A program made the translations under genes and the position numbers. A model generated the notes under the pieces. The model was not told the DNA's origin. It did no database searches and was given only the letters and a program-made list of their open reading frames with translations. Shown here piece by piece: positions 9,840 to 21,964 of a stretch of 64,000 bases of DNA (the stretch's first letter is position 1; each line of letters starts with the position of its first letter). Origin of the DNA: Symbiodinium kawagutii (Eukaryota > Sar > Dinophyceae > Suessiales > Symbiodiniaceae); contig VSDK01010577.1 in the NCBI GenBank assembly GCA_009767595.1, forward strand, positions 172,245-236,244, written 5' to 3'.

Positions 9840-11630
9840 AGAAGCTGCACGGGGTATTCCAAGTGACCATCAATGGTTGGCATTGATCATTATGTAACGT
9901 TAACCACCAAAGAAAACTGAATCATCAATGGTTAATGGTGGTCAATATCGTGGTTAATAGGTTAGTTTAATGTGGTGTTTAAGACCCAAGGAAACTGAAT
10001 GATCAATGGTGAATGGTTGTAAACATTGACGCGTGGTGAATGAATTGTGGTTAATGTGGTGGTTAACATTGATTGATGGCAAATGGTTAGTGCTTAGCGG
10101 TTACACGGTTACATTGATGCTAATGGTGATCGATGTTTCGTGGTTCATAATGATGGTGATTGATAGTTACTGGTGTGCAAACAGTGACCAAACCCTCGGA
10201 TTCCACCACTATGAGCAAACAATGGCTGATCCTTTTTGGCAGCTTAATAGTTACACCAGTGAAACCATGGATACTACGGCCAAACCATGAAAACAATAGT
10301 TGCACCGGAATCCCAGGGCAAACATAGCAGGCAAATCATGCTCATTTCCCAGTCCACTACCCCGGGATTCACCGATTCGCGGCTTGGTTTCACCATGTGA
10401 TGCTGAGCAACGGCAGGCTCGCGCCTCTGCTCCAAACGAGATCAAGTTGGTGTTGCTGTTCCATTCAACACATGTTTTCCTTTTGAATGGTGATAACGTA
10501 TCATGCCTAATCGGGTTTACAGTGTCATGGTTGATCGTGTCTAATGCTACCAATTAAGTATCACTGGTTAATGGCTAATTAATGATGGTTGATAGTACTA
10601 ATGACCAATTTGGTTGATTGTAGCCAATTTTTGAAAAGTGACTAACAAAACGAGTGCATCATTGGGTGGGTAAAAATACCAGGTACAGCCTGGGGACAGG
10701 GACCGCTTGGGAGCTTGCTACCGCAAAGGGCCGCACAATCCATGTTATGTTTCCTTTCTTCTCCATGGTGAAGATCTAAGTGTAGGGTGTTCATCTGTCT
10801 GGTCATGTATATTTCATTATATTTCTATGTCTTTGACGTTCACATGTGTATCTGAAAACTGATATCTGGTTGACATTGAGATTGTTGATGAAGCGTGACA
10901 TCACACATGTGAGTGAACTAGCCAACAAAACCTGATGTCGTGAATTTGAGACCTAAGTCATCATGATCATACGCAAACATGACCAACTACATCCAAATGT
11001 AATGACACGCCAAGTCAATTGCAGGGTCCTGCAAGTCGGAACTTCCTACCTGTCATCTTGAGAGACTTCACTAGCTATGCTTGAACATATGACATGGCCA
11101 ACAGAATGCTGAGCATGTTGGGACAGCAGCTAGGATAGCTAGGGTAGCCTAGAGAGGCTGATGCACATACTTTCAAGATATCGCAAACCTTGGTTGGGCA
11201 CATCTAAGTGACCATCAAGAGAAATGTTTGCCTTCCCTGCTCTTTTTTGCATCCTTGTGGTGCGTGTAGGGCAGGGGTTTCCACAATAGTTTTCATTCAT
11301 AACAAGGAAGGGACCTATGAACAAATGCAGGGCTCTAGGCTCAGTGATCTGTTCGATCCAGCACAATGGCCATGGAAGATGTCAAGTGCATACATGTTTC
11401 ACTTTAGAAGAGCTCTTGGTCTCTGTTGTCATGCTCAAGTATCATGTCGGATGCAGCTACATCGACCATGTGTGTGGAATGTGTGCGTAATCCAAATACC
11501 ATACCATAATCTATCATATACATATACATTGGAAGTTACACAAGCAAAAACATGTTCGTCTTGGGTCTCCAATCCCCAGCAAGTCCCATTCTTGCACTTC
11601 TGCTTTACTAGGATCACCCGCAGGTTGCAG
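9840..11630. other. Intron-like or intergenic DNA
   Basis: Degenerate TGGTTAATGG-type sequence covers 9880-10170. A GC-rich island at 10290-10440 is open on both strands (minus reads CSASHGETKPRIGESRG) but unrecognised. Nothing else is supported. Confidence 0.35.
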
Positions 11631-11634
11631 TTCC

Positions 11635-11790
11635 GTTGAGCTTAGTAGCACCTGAGCTCCACGGTTCGTGAGCTGCCGGTGACTGTCACCATCCAGTTGG
11701 TCACTCAGCCGCATGTCTTGGCGTAACTTGGGGGCCCTAAACCAGGCGAGCCACTCACTGCATGGCTGGGGCTTGTTCTGGTTCTTGACT
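11635..11790 (-). CDS. Possible exon, family unknown
   Basis: A GC-rich block reads continuously on the minus strand as EWLAWFRAPKLRQDMRLS followed by DQLDGDSHRQLTNRGAQVLL. Its composition looks like protein rather than repeat, but I do not recognise it and cannot fix splice sites. Confidence 0.3.
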
Positions 11791-12290
11791 TAGCACCTTC
11801 TCACACAGTAATACACTGCTACACACAAATGCCTATGCCTATATATCAAGTCAATATTCCAAAGTAGAAAGGTTCTTAAAATTCCTGCGAAACAATGGCT
11901 GCTTTATTGTTTTGTTTCCACAGTGAGACCAAACGGATCAAGGACAGCAATGAGTGCATCGCCGCTGCCATCCTGCCTCAGCAGAGTTCAGCCAAAGCGC
12001 CTCCGACCACCTTCCAAGGCCAAATACAAGGCACGTTCATGGGAAACCCGGGGGCGACAGGAGTCCCTGCAAATCTCTATCAATCTATCAGGACAGCATC
12101 TCTTACCTCACTGGGTCTCAACGGGCATTGAAAGCATCCGTCGGTTTGACAAGGAGTATCAACGATATTACCTTTTGTTTATATTTATAAGTCTATATAT
12201 CTATACACATTTATAAACATGTGTATGTAAATTTGGGAGTAAGAATATCATGTTGCACCATGTTGCACCCTTGGAGAACTAGGCTTTGAC

Positions 12291-12358
12291 CCGCCTGGTC
12301 GCACGTTGGCAAGACATGATGGCAGCCTGGAGCTCCCCAGCAAGTTCCCAGCGGGGCC
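12291..12358 (-). CDS. Possible PPR exon
   Basis: Bounded on the minus strand by a CGTCAGCAG acceptor and a GTCAAAG donor, it encodes PRWELAGELQAAIMSCQRAT. RWELAGEL resembles PPR helix B and AAIMSCQRA resembles the next helix A. The 68-nt length is short but comparable with the 69-nt exon at 54620-54688. Confidence 0.4.
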
Positions 12359-12660
12359 CTGCTGACGTGACGATGACGTGGTCCTCAAGCTTTCCACTTC
12401 GCCCCATGTGATGAGGTATTTATGTGGGGGGGGTCCGCATACAAGATCTCAACTGGCTGGTAAAGCCTAACTAGTTGGTTTGATTAGTTCGATCATCGAA
12501 CTTCGATGCCATAATCCTTCAAAAATCATGCTATCTAGGAATTCAAAACTCCCGTCAACAGCGTCAATGATTTGACCGTCCAAGCACGGGACAGGCATTT
12601 TCTGGTTCAAATCTTCCCGGTGAATGGTCGCTGAGGATGGTTTCGGAATGCTTCCAAACT

Positions 12661-14335
12661 TCAACTGGTTTTGGCACCAGCTTCCCTCAGAAAACGAAGG
12701 ACTTCCAAGTGGCCTTTCTGAGCTGCAACGTGCAATGGTGTGGCGCCATCGTCTGTTGTGCACTGATTGCAGTCAGCACTGGCTTCGACCAGCAAACGAA
12801 CAACTTCCAAGTGGCCGTTTTCAGCTGCAAGGTGCAATGGTGTTTCGCCAATGTCTGCTGTGCACTGATTGCAGTCAGCACCGGCTTCGACCAGCAAACG
12901 AACAACTTCCAATTGGCCCTTTTCAGTTGCAAAGTGCAATGGTGTTCCGCCGTCTGTTCTGCACTGATTGCAGTCAGCACCCGCTTCCACCAGGAAACGC
13001 ACAACTTCCAAGTGGCCCTTTTCAGCTGCATAGTACAATGGTGTTGTGCCATTGTCTGTGCTGTGATTGCAGTCCGCGCCTGCTCCCACTAGAAAACGTA
13101 CAACTTCCAAGTGGCCGTTCTCAGCTGCAATGTACAATGGCGTGAAGCCTTTGTCTGTTCTGGCCTGATTGCAGTCAGCGCATGCTTTCACCAGCAAACG
13201 TACAACTTCCAAGTGGCCGTTCCCAGCTGCAATGTACAATGGTGATGTGCCTCCATCTGTTCTGGCCTGATTGCAGTCAGCGCCTGCTTTCACCAGCAAA
13301 CGTACAACTTCCAAGTGGCCGTTCCCAGCTGCAATGTACAATGGTGTTGTACCGTAGGCTGTTGTGGCTTGGTTGCAGTCAGCGCCAGCTTTCACCAGCG
13401 CACCGACAACATCCGAGTGGCCCTTCTGAGCTGCAGCATGCAATGGTGTTGCGCCATTGTCTGTTCTGGCCTGACTGCAGTCAGCTCGTGCTTCCAGCAG
13501 CAAACATACACCTTTCAAGCAGCCTTTACGAGCTTCAATGTACAGTGGTGTTCTGCAGTCTGCTCTGGCCTGCTTGCAGTCTCTGCCTGCTTCCTCTAAA
13601 AAATGTACAACATTCAAGTGGCCTTTCTGAGCTGCAACGTGCAATGGTGTGGCGCCACCGTCTGTTGTGCACTGATTGCTGTCAGCACCGGCTTCGACCA
13701 GCAAACGAACAACTTCCAAGTGGCCGTTTTCAGCTGCAAGGTGCAATGGTGTTTCGCCAATGTCTGCTGTGCACTGATTGCAGTCAGCACCGGCTTCCAC
13801 CAGCAAACGAACAACTTCCAATTGGCCCTTTTCAGTTGCAAGGTGCAATGGTGTTCCGCCGTCTGTTCTGCACTGATTGCAGTCAGCACCCGCTTCCACC
13901 AGAAAACGCACAACTTCCAAGTGGCCCTTTTCAGCTGCATAGTACAATGGTGTTGTGCCATTGTCTGTGCTGTGATTGCAGTCCGCGCCTGCTCCCACTA
14001 GAAAACGTACAACTTCCAAGTGGCCGTTCTCAGCTGCAATGTACAATGGCGTGAAGCCTTTGTCTGTTCTGGCCTGATTGCAGTCAGCGCCTGCTTTCAC
14101 CAGCAAACGTACAACTTCCAAGTGGCCGTTCCCAGCTGCAATGTACAATGGTGTTGTACCGGAGGCTGTTGTGGCTTGGTTGCAGTCAGCGCCTGCTTTC
14201 ACCAGCGCACCGACAACATCCGAGTGGCCCTTCTGAGCTGCAGCATGCAATGGTGTTGCGCCATTGTCTGTTCTGGCCTGACTGCAGTCAGCTCGTGCTT
14301 CCAGCAGCAAACGTACAACTTCTACTTGGCCTTTC
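12661..14335. repeat. Internal segmental duplication of ankyrin units
   Basis: The block at about 12661-13520 (repeats 12-20) and the block at about 13600-14335 (repeats 4-11) are nearly identical. The offset is about 909 bp in the left part and about 808 bp in the right part. The difference matches one extra 102-bp repeat near 13180-13290. Confidence 0.85.
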
Positions 14336-14949
14336 TCAGCTGCAATGAGCAATGGTGCTGCACCAGTGTTGGTTCTGGCCTGGTTGCAGTAAGCACCCGC
14401 TTCCATCAGCACACGCACAACTTCCGTATGTCCGTTCCAAACAGCCATCCACAACGCCGTTCTTCCATCTTTGTCAGTTGAATCTTTCCCTGCACCTGCT
14501 TCAAGCAGTAGCTGAATGGCTTGCACATGTCCATTGCCTGCAGCGCAGTGCAACGGTGCCCTGCCCTGTAGGCCTGTCAAGTTGGGATCGCTCGGACGCT
14601 GAAGGAGCTGTTCAAGGGCAACCAGGTCGCCTCTTTGAGAAGCAGCAATCACTGGGGCACCTTCTGTGCCTTGCACAAATTCCACGAGGCGCAGTTGAAC
14701 ATACTGAGGCACTGCGGTCAGAATCTCATCATCTAGAAACTCAATGGAAGAATCTTCTGCAAAGAGTCTTTGCCGAAATCTGGGAACACCGATCTCAACA
14801 GCCAAGAGTCGCTTCACCTCTTTGATTGATTTGCTTTCAACATCATCTGCACTCAAAATGGCAAGCCGGGCCCCAGATACAGCAGAGCACACCTCCATGG
14901 GAACGGACGCAAAGCATTTCCAGTTGCAAAAATGATCTTTAGTAAGCAT
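12661..14949 (-). CDS. Ubiquitin-like/ankyrin-repeat protein, 762 aa
   Basis: A single uninterrupted frame from ATG at 14949 to TGA at 12661. Residues about 15-91 look like the degenerate ubiquitin-like domain common in dinoflagellate ankyrin proteins (ESKSIKEVKRLLAVEIG, RFRQRLFAEDSS). From about residue 100 there are 20 ankyrin repeats, most of the form TPLHLAAENGHLEVVRLLVE. The last one (LREAGAKTS) ends at the stop. Repeats 4-11 were duplicated as 12-20, with one extra unit. Ankyrin arrays bind proteins; the partner is unknown. No signal peptide or membrane segment is seen. The gene is intronless and sits between PPR-like exons on the same strand, so it may be nested in an intron or be a retro-inserted gene. 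The long open frames on the opposite strand are shadows of the repeat. Confidence 0.93.
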   Translation of the reverse strand: MLTKDHFCNWKCFASVPMEVCSAVSGARLAILSADDVESKSIKEVKRLLAVEIGVPRFRQRLFAEDSSIEFLDDEILTAVPQYVQLRLVEFVQGTEGAPVIAASQRGDLVALEQLLQRPSDPNLTGLQGRAPLHCAAGNGHVQAIQLLLEAGAGKDSTDKDGRTALWMAVWNGHTEVVRVLMEAGAYCNQARTNTGAAPLLIAAEKGQVEVVRLLLEARADCSQARTDNGATPLHAAAQKGHSDVVGALVKAGADCNQATTASGTTPLYIAAGNGHLEVVRLLVKAGADCNQARTDKGFTPLYIAAENGHLEVVRFLVGAGADCNHSTDNGTTPLYYAAEKGHLEVVRFLVEAGADCNQCRTDGGTPLHLATEKGQLEVVRLLVEAGADCNQCTADIGETPLHLAAENGHLEVVRLLVEAGADSNQCTTDGGATPLHVAAQKGHLNVVHFLEEAGRDCKQARADCRTPLYIEARKGCLKGVCLLLEARADCSQARTDNGATPLHAAAQKGHSDVVGALVKAGADCNQATTAYGTTPLYIAAGNGHLEVVRLLVKAGADCNQARTDGGTSPLYIAAGNGHLEVVRLLVKACADCNQARTDKGFTPLYIAAENGHLEVVRFLVGAGADCNHSTDNGTTPLYYAAEKGHLEVVRFLVEAGADCNQCRTDGGTPLHFATEKGQLEVVRLLVEAGADCNQCTADIGETPLHLAAENGHLEVVRLLVEASADCNQCTTDDGATPLHVAAQKGHLEVLRFLREAGAKTS

Positions 14950-14959
14950 GGCTGAAATG

Positions 14960-16235
14960 AAAGTTGCATGGGAGTGTCATGGACTGCTCATAAGAATGGA
15001 GGCAATGCGGAAGAAATGGGGGTTGCTTCCATGCTATTTTGGAAGAGCACAAGGTCAACTTCACAGCGCTGAAATGACGCCTACTATAGGTAAGGTCAAT
15101 GTCTAGTGTAATCATTGGCGTACGTCATCCAAATGGCTCATGGGGATCATAAACAACATCATTGGAATGCATCATGGAATGAATGACGGCAAGCAGAATA
15201 GCACATAGAAACCAATGGCTTCCTGAACCAACACCTGACACAATCGAGGGATAGTAAGCTGGATAGTCCATATAAAACATTATAAAACAGGTGTTGAATG
15301 GTGTTGACCATTACGATATATCGAGGCTTGGTATTTTACTAAACCAAATGCATATCAACTGGCTGGAAAGTCCATTTAAAACATCTGGCGCGGACCGTGC
15401 TGACTCAGTTGCCGGATACAAGTCATCCCGTGCAGCAAGAACCCACCGAGCGCACCCTCCAGCGCCATGACCAGTTCAACTGCAGAGATTGGCGACCATA
15501 AATCACTACAGGTTGGTAGATGAAAAAGAAAGAAAGTGTTGAATTGGTAGCTGTTCAATAGCGACTATTGAATTCTAAAGATATGGCTACAACAAGTCAC
15601 TCTTCGAATAGAGGTATGTGTTTTGTTCACGTTCACCTCTGCTACGAGGTGAACTAACCTGGACAAAGTCCCGAGGAAAGAAACCAAAGGAGGGAAAAAC
15701 CAGACCACTGGAACTCGGTTTGTGCAAAAATCACTACCAATCGTTAAGCCATCACCATCACTACTAATCACTAAACCACTAGCATCAACCATTAACCCAC
15801 CATCAACCACTAACCATTCAACCAATCAACCCCACATTCCATGTGCAGTGAAAGCCCTGTTGTTCAGGGCCATGTTTGACTCACCAACAACCAGTCACTG
15901 GGACAAACATCATTCAGCATCATTGATCATCAACCATCATTGATCAATCCATCAATCAATCAGTCAACCAACCATCCATCCAACCAACCAACCAACCATC
16001 CAACCAGCCACCCATGACATGACCATTCTTGGGCAGTTGTGGTGGTACCCTCTACCTCAAATCTTGGGCTCTCACGGACAGCGCGCTGGCATCAATGACA
16101 CTGGGCCTTTCGCCGGCGGCTATTTCTGGTGATGTTGGTTCATGTTGGTGACTATGCTTGGTTGGTTAGTTAGTTGTTTGGCCAGTTTTAAGAGAATCTT
16201 AGGAAGCCAAAGACTGTCAATCTTTCTCTATTGTT
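14960..16235. other. Region 5' of the ankyrin gene, no recognised gene
   Basis: No recognisable spliced-leader relict or promoter motif is seen. CCAACCAACCATC-type low-complexity sequence lies at 15940-16012. Confidence 0.4.
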
Positions 16236-16237
16236 TT

Positions 16238-16597
16238 TGGGGCACCTGGAATCCAGGAAAACCATTAAAATCAATGAAAAAGCATGGAAAACCATGAAAA
16301 CCTGGGAAAATGAAAAACAATAAAAAAAAAATGAAAATCCAAATGACAAAAAATGAAGATCTAAACTCAAAGTTCAAAGTTGCATTTGTTCATTCCGAAC
16401 CTGAAAATCTTAAACAACGAGGACATGTTCATGTTTCTTTTCATGTTTTGTTCATTTTATTTTCATGTTTGTACTCTTTTTTCATTGGGGCACCTGAAAT
16501 CCAGGAAAACCATGAAAATCAACGAAAAAGAATGGAAAACCATGAAAAACCTAGGAAAGTGAAAAAAAATAAAACCCAAATGATAAAAAATGATGAT
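16238..16597. repeat. Direct repeat of about 115 bp, two copies
   Basis: Copies at 16238-16357 and 16487-16597 start GGGGCACCTGGAATCCAGG and GGGGCACCTGAAATCCAGG and continue with A-rich AAAACCATGAAAA motifs. They are separated by T-rich sequence. Confidence 0.75.
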
Positions 16598-16619
16598 TGA
16601 AATGATAATCAATTCAGCC

Positions 16620-17540
16620 AATGATGTTCCGAATGAAAACCAAAATGATAAAACATGAACATATAATTAATTTGGGGACTCAAAGAGTATGGCTTAAAGA
16701 TTCTTATCCGGCTAGTTGATTAATTTGTTGGTTGGTCAGTTAGTCAATCACATTTCATTGGTTGGGTAGTTAGTTGTGCATTTGTTTAATTGGTTGGTTG
16801 ATGTTCTTTGATGTTGGTTGAGCGGCTGATTGGAGCACTCCTCTTGTTACCTCTGCCCCTGTAGTTGTCAGTTCTACCACACCTGGTTCCGTGGCCCAAG
16901 TCCGGCAGCACTCCAACTTTGACCATGATTTACCTTGGACAATGATGATTTCCCACTACTATCTGTTGTGAGACTTCAAAACCACAAGTGCATTATTCAT
17001 TGGGATACTGCTTTCCTGACTGGTTGATACTGTTTCCCAGAGCGTCTCTCAAAGTCAGCAAGGAGAATGAAGAACATGACCAAGAGTCATGTTAAGCCGC
17101 AATCGGGGTCTGGTAAAAGGACAGAATCTGAACAACCCCATGGGGTCGCGAGCAATGCCAGCATGCAAAAAATCTCGGCGCCAAACCAGCGATGACAAAG
17201 AGCTTCAATTTGCACGGTGTGCTGTACGGAGAACAAGTGGTTCCCTACTTACATCGGCTGGTGAAGGTGGTGATTCCCTTAATAAGACTTAATTAACTGG
17301 TTGGAAGTTCGAATATGTTACAATCATGTACCAGCACATCTGTCTCGTCCACAACGTTTCACGTTCTGCCAATGAAACGTGATGTGCAAACTCATTCGTG
17401 GTTAAAAGTACAGGGAAACGTGATCGTAAAACATCCACGATCTCAGGGAGGAAACCAAACGGTATGAGTTTACTCTCAAATTGATAAAATTGATACTGGA
17501 GTTCGCTACCATACTCACATGCTTTCTCTCAAGTTTACAT
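16620..17540. other. Stretch without a supported gene
   Basis: A moderately GC-rich patch at 17090-17280 is open on the plus strand but has no recognised motif. Confidence 0.3.
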
Positions 17541-17548
17541 CAAGTCGA

Positions 17549-17639
17549 TATGGGTTTGTCCCAAAATGGCGTACCCGAAACGCGTGGTTTTCCTATCATT
17601 GGATGGTTAGTAGGTACTACTGTTTCTGGACAAACCCAT
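17549..17639. mobile_element. Small inverted-repeat element
   Basis: Ends ATGGGTTTGTCC and GGACAAACCCAT are perfect 12-bp inverted repeats about 90 bp apart. The interior CAAAATGGCGTACCC resembles family A, so it may be a diverged relative. Confidence 0.65.
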
Positions 17640-18170
17640 TTAGCTGGTATATTCTCCATTATTGGTGGTGGTTTTCCTTCTTTGCCTCCTACTGTTAACC
17701 ATCAACCAGCTTATCTACATTCATCTACCATCATTTGGTTGGTATCAACTCTGTTCTGAGTTGATAACATCCCTTTCCATGCTAGTAACCGTTCACCATT
17801 AGTTGGTTGGTAACAGTTACATCCCATATCCATATAGTTGGTATATTCATGTATATTCCCTATTATTGTCGGTTATTCCCATATAGGTGGTATATTCCTC
17901 ACTATTATTCATTATTACTAGTGAAAAATTAAAAATGTTTGAAACCACCAACCAGTTATCCACTGAGTAAGTACCCACTGTTCCTAGAGATCGACCGTGC
18001 CTGGCTCCAACGACTTCAGGATTGAGGACCTGACCCGCTGACCCCCCAGAAACGCAGCTGGTCCTGCTACTGGTGCCATGACTGCGCAAGTCACTGGTTA
18101 CCTTCACCATGGCTATACAGGTTGGTTCACCCACTTCGGGGTAGTTATACTATTATAAACAATCTACTAA

Positions 18171-18305
18171 CCATGGCTATAGGGCAGTGGGTCAAAACCC
18201 CGTACCCCTGGTTCCCCTATCATTAACCATTGTTTTCCCTATGAAATTGTTGGTCATTATCTCCCATTAGTTGGCTGGTTAACTGCTTGACCCAGCTCGC
18301 CATAG
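18171..18305. mobile_element. Family B element
   Basis: It contains GTGGGTCAAAACCCCGTACC and CATTAACCATTGTTTTCCC. The right end has changed to TTGACCCAGCTCGCCATAG, as in the 27719 copy. Confidence 0.7.
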
Positions 18306-18361
18306 TGATAACAACCCACTTAGGGTCATTTTTAACCATGGCTACGCACCATGGCTATAGG

Positions 18362-18433
18362 GGTTCGAACCCGCCGGTCCTGCCACGGTCGCCGCCGAGG
18401 CGCCAGCGCTAAGGCTTTCTCCCACAAGGCTGC
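18362..18433 (-). CDS. Possible PPR exon (helix B half)
   Basis: After a CGGCTTCAG acceptor on the minus strand the frame reads AALWEKALALAPRRRPWQDR. WEKALALAP fits PPR helix B. The left limit is uncertain. Confidence 0.4.
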
Positions 18434-18439
18434 CTGAAG

Positions 18440-19830
18440 CCGTGGCAGATTCGCCAACGTCCCATGGGTTGAGTCAGCTGCAGCCAACGAAAGGGTGGTC
18501 AGCGTTGCGGGGAACTGAGAACAAACATTGCTGGCACTGACGTTTTTGGTTGAATGATGTTGAATGTGTGTGTGTTTTTTGTGGTGAATCTGACATTAAT
18601 TTATACCCACTCATAGCAAATCTGACGTTTTCTTGAAATGTGTGTATTTGAGATATGTTTGGTTGAAACTCATGAGACTTCAAAAACAGGTGAAACCACA
18701 TTCAAGCAAACATAACACCTCAAAAACCGTCGGATAAGAATTGGTCCATCATTGCTAGATCGACCTCATGCTAATTGATGCTCGAACATCGTCAACACTG
18801 TGCGGGTACATACCAACAATAACCGTTGGATGTCCATTGATTAGGCGATCTTCGTCTATCCATAGAAGCTTGGGGAAGACGTGGTCGCTTCACCAAAGAA
18901 CCCCTAAGCATCGTTCTTTTGGAATGTTTGGACAAGTCCTTTATGATTCTTAATTTGTAAAAAAAACTCTGCTCTTACATAACTTCCCTAAACATTATTG
19001 ATATTGAAACTTCCCTTCAAATATTAAATATATTCTTCCCAGGAACCAAGTCCTAAGCATCTGTTATGTTCAATACAATTTCCCAGGTCACATGCGGTCG
19101 GTCCCTGGGTCATGCTTCCCGGTGCGGCAGCTGGAGGGGATACCGGCACCTGATCACTGTTGGTCTGCAATTCTTGGGGTTTCTTGGGGATAATGTGAAC
19201 CCGGGATGAAGCTAACCCTAGGTTTATTCATGGGGAAGGTACCATTTTAATCAGAAACCAAGGCAAAGTTGGGGGATACCACCTGTTAATCAACCAGGGG
19301 GTTGTCAACCCAGGTTGGCAATAATCAACAAACTGCGAATGAACAGTGTCATGAGTATGAATCAACACTGTAAGTCTAAATGGCTTGCATTCTCCATAAA
19401 CTACCACAGAGTGTGGATCAATCAGTCAAAAAGCCGTTTTTGGGTGGTTCCTATTGCTCACCACAATTCACCACTGTCAACTATCAATTGTAAACTAGTG
19501 AGCATCATTTACGGCTAGCAACTAACGTTAACCATCAATAACCATCTAACCATCAATCAGCCATCAACTGACCATCAATGAGCCGTCAATTCACTATCCA
19601 TTAACCATCTTTAACCACCATTAGCCATGATCTTCCCTGCTATTGTTGGTTGTCAAATCATATCATCAACCACGACTGATTAGGGACTACTAACCATCAA
19701 TAACCAGTAGTTAAGCACTTCTAACCATGGATACTACCATATCAAAAACCATCTAACCATCAATTCAGCAGTAGTTCATTATCAGTAACTACTGTTACCT
19801 CCCATCAAAAGGGGCACTTCTAAGCATGGA
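18440..19830. other. Intron-like or intergenic DNA
   Basis: AT-rich, with ACCATCAATAACCATC-type degenerate motifs at 19520-19790. No gene is supported. Confidence 0.4.
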
Positions 19831-19834
19831 TACG

Positions 19835-19901
19835 ACCCACACCACGGTGCCACCGCCTGGGCAATGGCACTGATGCAAGCGCCCAAACCTGCGCGGTCCA
19901 C
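19835..19901 (-). CDS. PPR exon (helix A half)
   Basis: The minus strand after a CGGCCGCAG acceptor reads VDRAGLGACISAIAQAVAPW. GACISAIAQAVAPW matches the PPR helix A pattern (NAAISA...W). The frame stays open upstream to about 20021, so the acceptor could lie farther right. Confidence 0.5.
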
Positions 19902-20029
19902 CTGCGGCCGCACCGGAAAGGAGGTGCAGCGGGTCCCGCACTGGATGGAACCAGGGTAGCGGCTGGTTGGTAGAATGGTAGGTTTACTATAGGGGTTAAT
20001 AACTAACTTGACTAGGGTCAACTACCAGG

Positions 20030-20627
20030 GTAGGTTTACTAATGGTTGATAACTTGGGTTAGTTCACCCCTGCAACTGGTAGAAATCACCCTTGTTAAGT
20101 TAGTTATTAACCAACTCAGTTCAGTGGTTGGGGGCCCACCCACCTTGTAGGAATGGTTGCTACCTGGGATGTTAATATTGGTAGTACAGAATCATGGTTG
20201 ATACTGGTAGTAATGGTTGGTAGTGGTTGGTAAATGATGGCTAACATTGCAAAATATTGGAGTAATGGTTGGTAAATGGTAGTAATGGTTGGTAGTGGTT
20301 GGAAATGATGGCTAATGATGGCAATAACTGTGGTTTATACTGGTAGTGATGGTTGGTTACGAATGGTGTAAGGAATATTCAGTAATGGTTGATAATGATG
20401 GTTGATAATGGCAATAACCCCTAATTGGCCGGTGACAAGCCCTATAAGTTTGGTTGTAAGCCCTATAGCTATGCTAAATGGAACCACTAACTGAGATGCA
20501 CGTCCAAGGAATGATGGTTTCATCATGAAACTCGTTGGTAGAGGAAAAATTGGCTGACGTTAGTGGTTCATATTTGATTTGTTACCGATGATTGGTTGAG
20601 CATGGTCTAAGTGATTCGTACTTATAT
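20030..20627. repeat. Degenerate TGGTTGGTAATGATGG-type sequence
   Basis: Many imperfect copies of GGTAGTAATGGTTGGTAA fill this stretch. Non-coding. Confidence 0.5.
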
Positions 20628-20700
20628 TATGGCTATGGGTCAATATTAACCAACAATAATTGCGGATAATTACCAACGACAGTGGGGAAACCCATGATGA
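20628..20700. mobile_element. Truncated family B element
   Basis: The left end ATGGCTATGGGTCAATATTA and the adjoining GATAATTACCAACGACAG are present. The other end is missing. Confidence 0.55.
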
Positions 20701-21159
20701 CTGAACATGGTGGAATCGATAATGATTTGATGATGAGTTGATGATCAATGATGACTCGGAGTGGTGAATGGACAGCTTGACGGAAGTAAAAGATTCCTAG
20801 TGGTTTACATTGGCTTACAGGTGGCCAGTGAGTGAATAAAAGTGACTAAAAACAGTGGAACGTGATCAATGATACAGTAATAGTTTCGTATGATAATGCC
20901 TCTTTAATGACTGATCATGGTTGAAGATGAAGATTGGATAGAAACTGGTACAGCAGTTCTTAATGATGCCATGCGAATCCTCCATGGCCATTCCCATCCA
21001 GATTTGTTTTTGTCCCTCACGAAAATAAACAATAACCTGCAATTTGTTGATTTTTACGAAGGATATCATCTATTGATCCCAAACCCACATCTTCACATCT
21101 TTCCAGGCTATAGAAATAGTATATACATCTTACAGTTGGTTTCAGTGGTTGAAACCTGT

Positions 21160-21252
21160 TGGGCCCTGGATGTTCGACCTGGGTGCTGCGCCTGCAATGA
21201 GGCGCCTCTCTTCTCAGCCAGCAGCTGAAAGGCTAGCGGCCACTGGCTTTCC
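21160..21252 (-). CDS. PPR exon (helix B half)
   Basis: A good acceptor (TTTTTCATCGCAG, minus strand) is followed by ESQWPLAFQLLAEKRGASLQ in frame. QWPLAFQLLAE.. is a clear PPR helix B (QW..AL.LL.EM). The reading continues to about 21150. Confidence 0.55.
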
Positions 21253-21843
21253 CTGCGATGAAAAACAGCTGGTGGTTGGGAGGGAGCGAGGTCAGGGCCA
21301 GGAGTATCCCAGCCACTGGACCTTCAAAGGGCTAGCGTTCCGGAGCTGCCAAGAGTAGCCGCAACGCAAATACTTAAAAGAAGAACAATTCAAGATTTCC
21401 TGAGTGGAGAGCAGCAGAATGGGTGATCAACAACAGCCATGATCGCCTACTACTGAGACTATTAGTTCATGAACAGTACGCCCCCCAATGCAATTCCAGC
21501 CCGACAAATCTGTTTATCATAGGGCCACCTCCAGATTGGGCAGAATTTCTTCAACAGCGACTGATGCACACCCAAATCTGTGTCTATGACCCAGGCCACG
21601 ATTAGCCCGGATAGGTACTGTGCTTCCCTACTAGAAATTATCATCTGGAAATCTTCGAAACATGGTACCCACAGCTCTTGGCCAGTCTCATCCAGAGTCG
21701 ATATACCCAGCTGATTGGATATTCACTTGTGACACATAGGAAACCCCAGATGTTCATGCTTGGAATAGGTAAAACCCTGAGGCATCTCCAGCTACTGAGC
21801 TTGCAATCAACAGTTTTCTGCTTTCTTGTTCCGCAAAAAAGAT

Positions 21844-21964
21844 CATATGGCTGTGGGTCAAAACCCTGTACCCCTGGTTCCCCATCATTAACCATTGTTT
21901 TCCCTATAGTTTGTTGGGTATTAACCACCATTATTGGTTGGTTAATATTGACCCACAGCCATAC
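21844..21964. mobile_element. Family B element (complete)
   Basis: Ends CATATGGCTGTGGGTCAAAA and TTGACCCACAGCCATAC. Both arms share the compensating change CTGTGGG/CCCACAG. Confidence 0.75.

Noticed and set aside
12624..14825. Several long Cys-, Ser- and Gln-rich open frames on the plus strand over the ankyrin gene
   Set aside because: They are antisense shadows of the 102-bp repeat; the repeat pattern itself keeps them open.
18355..18385. GGTTCGAACCC resembling a tRNA T-arm
   Set aside because: No acceptor stem, D-arm or anticodon arm can be built on either strand around it.
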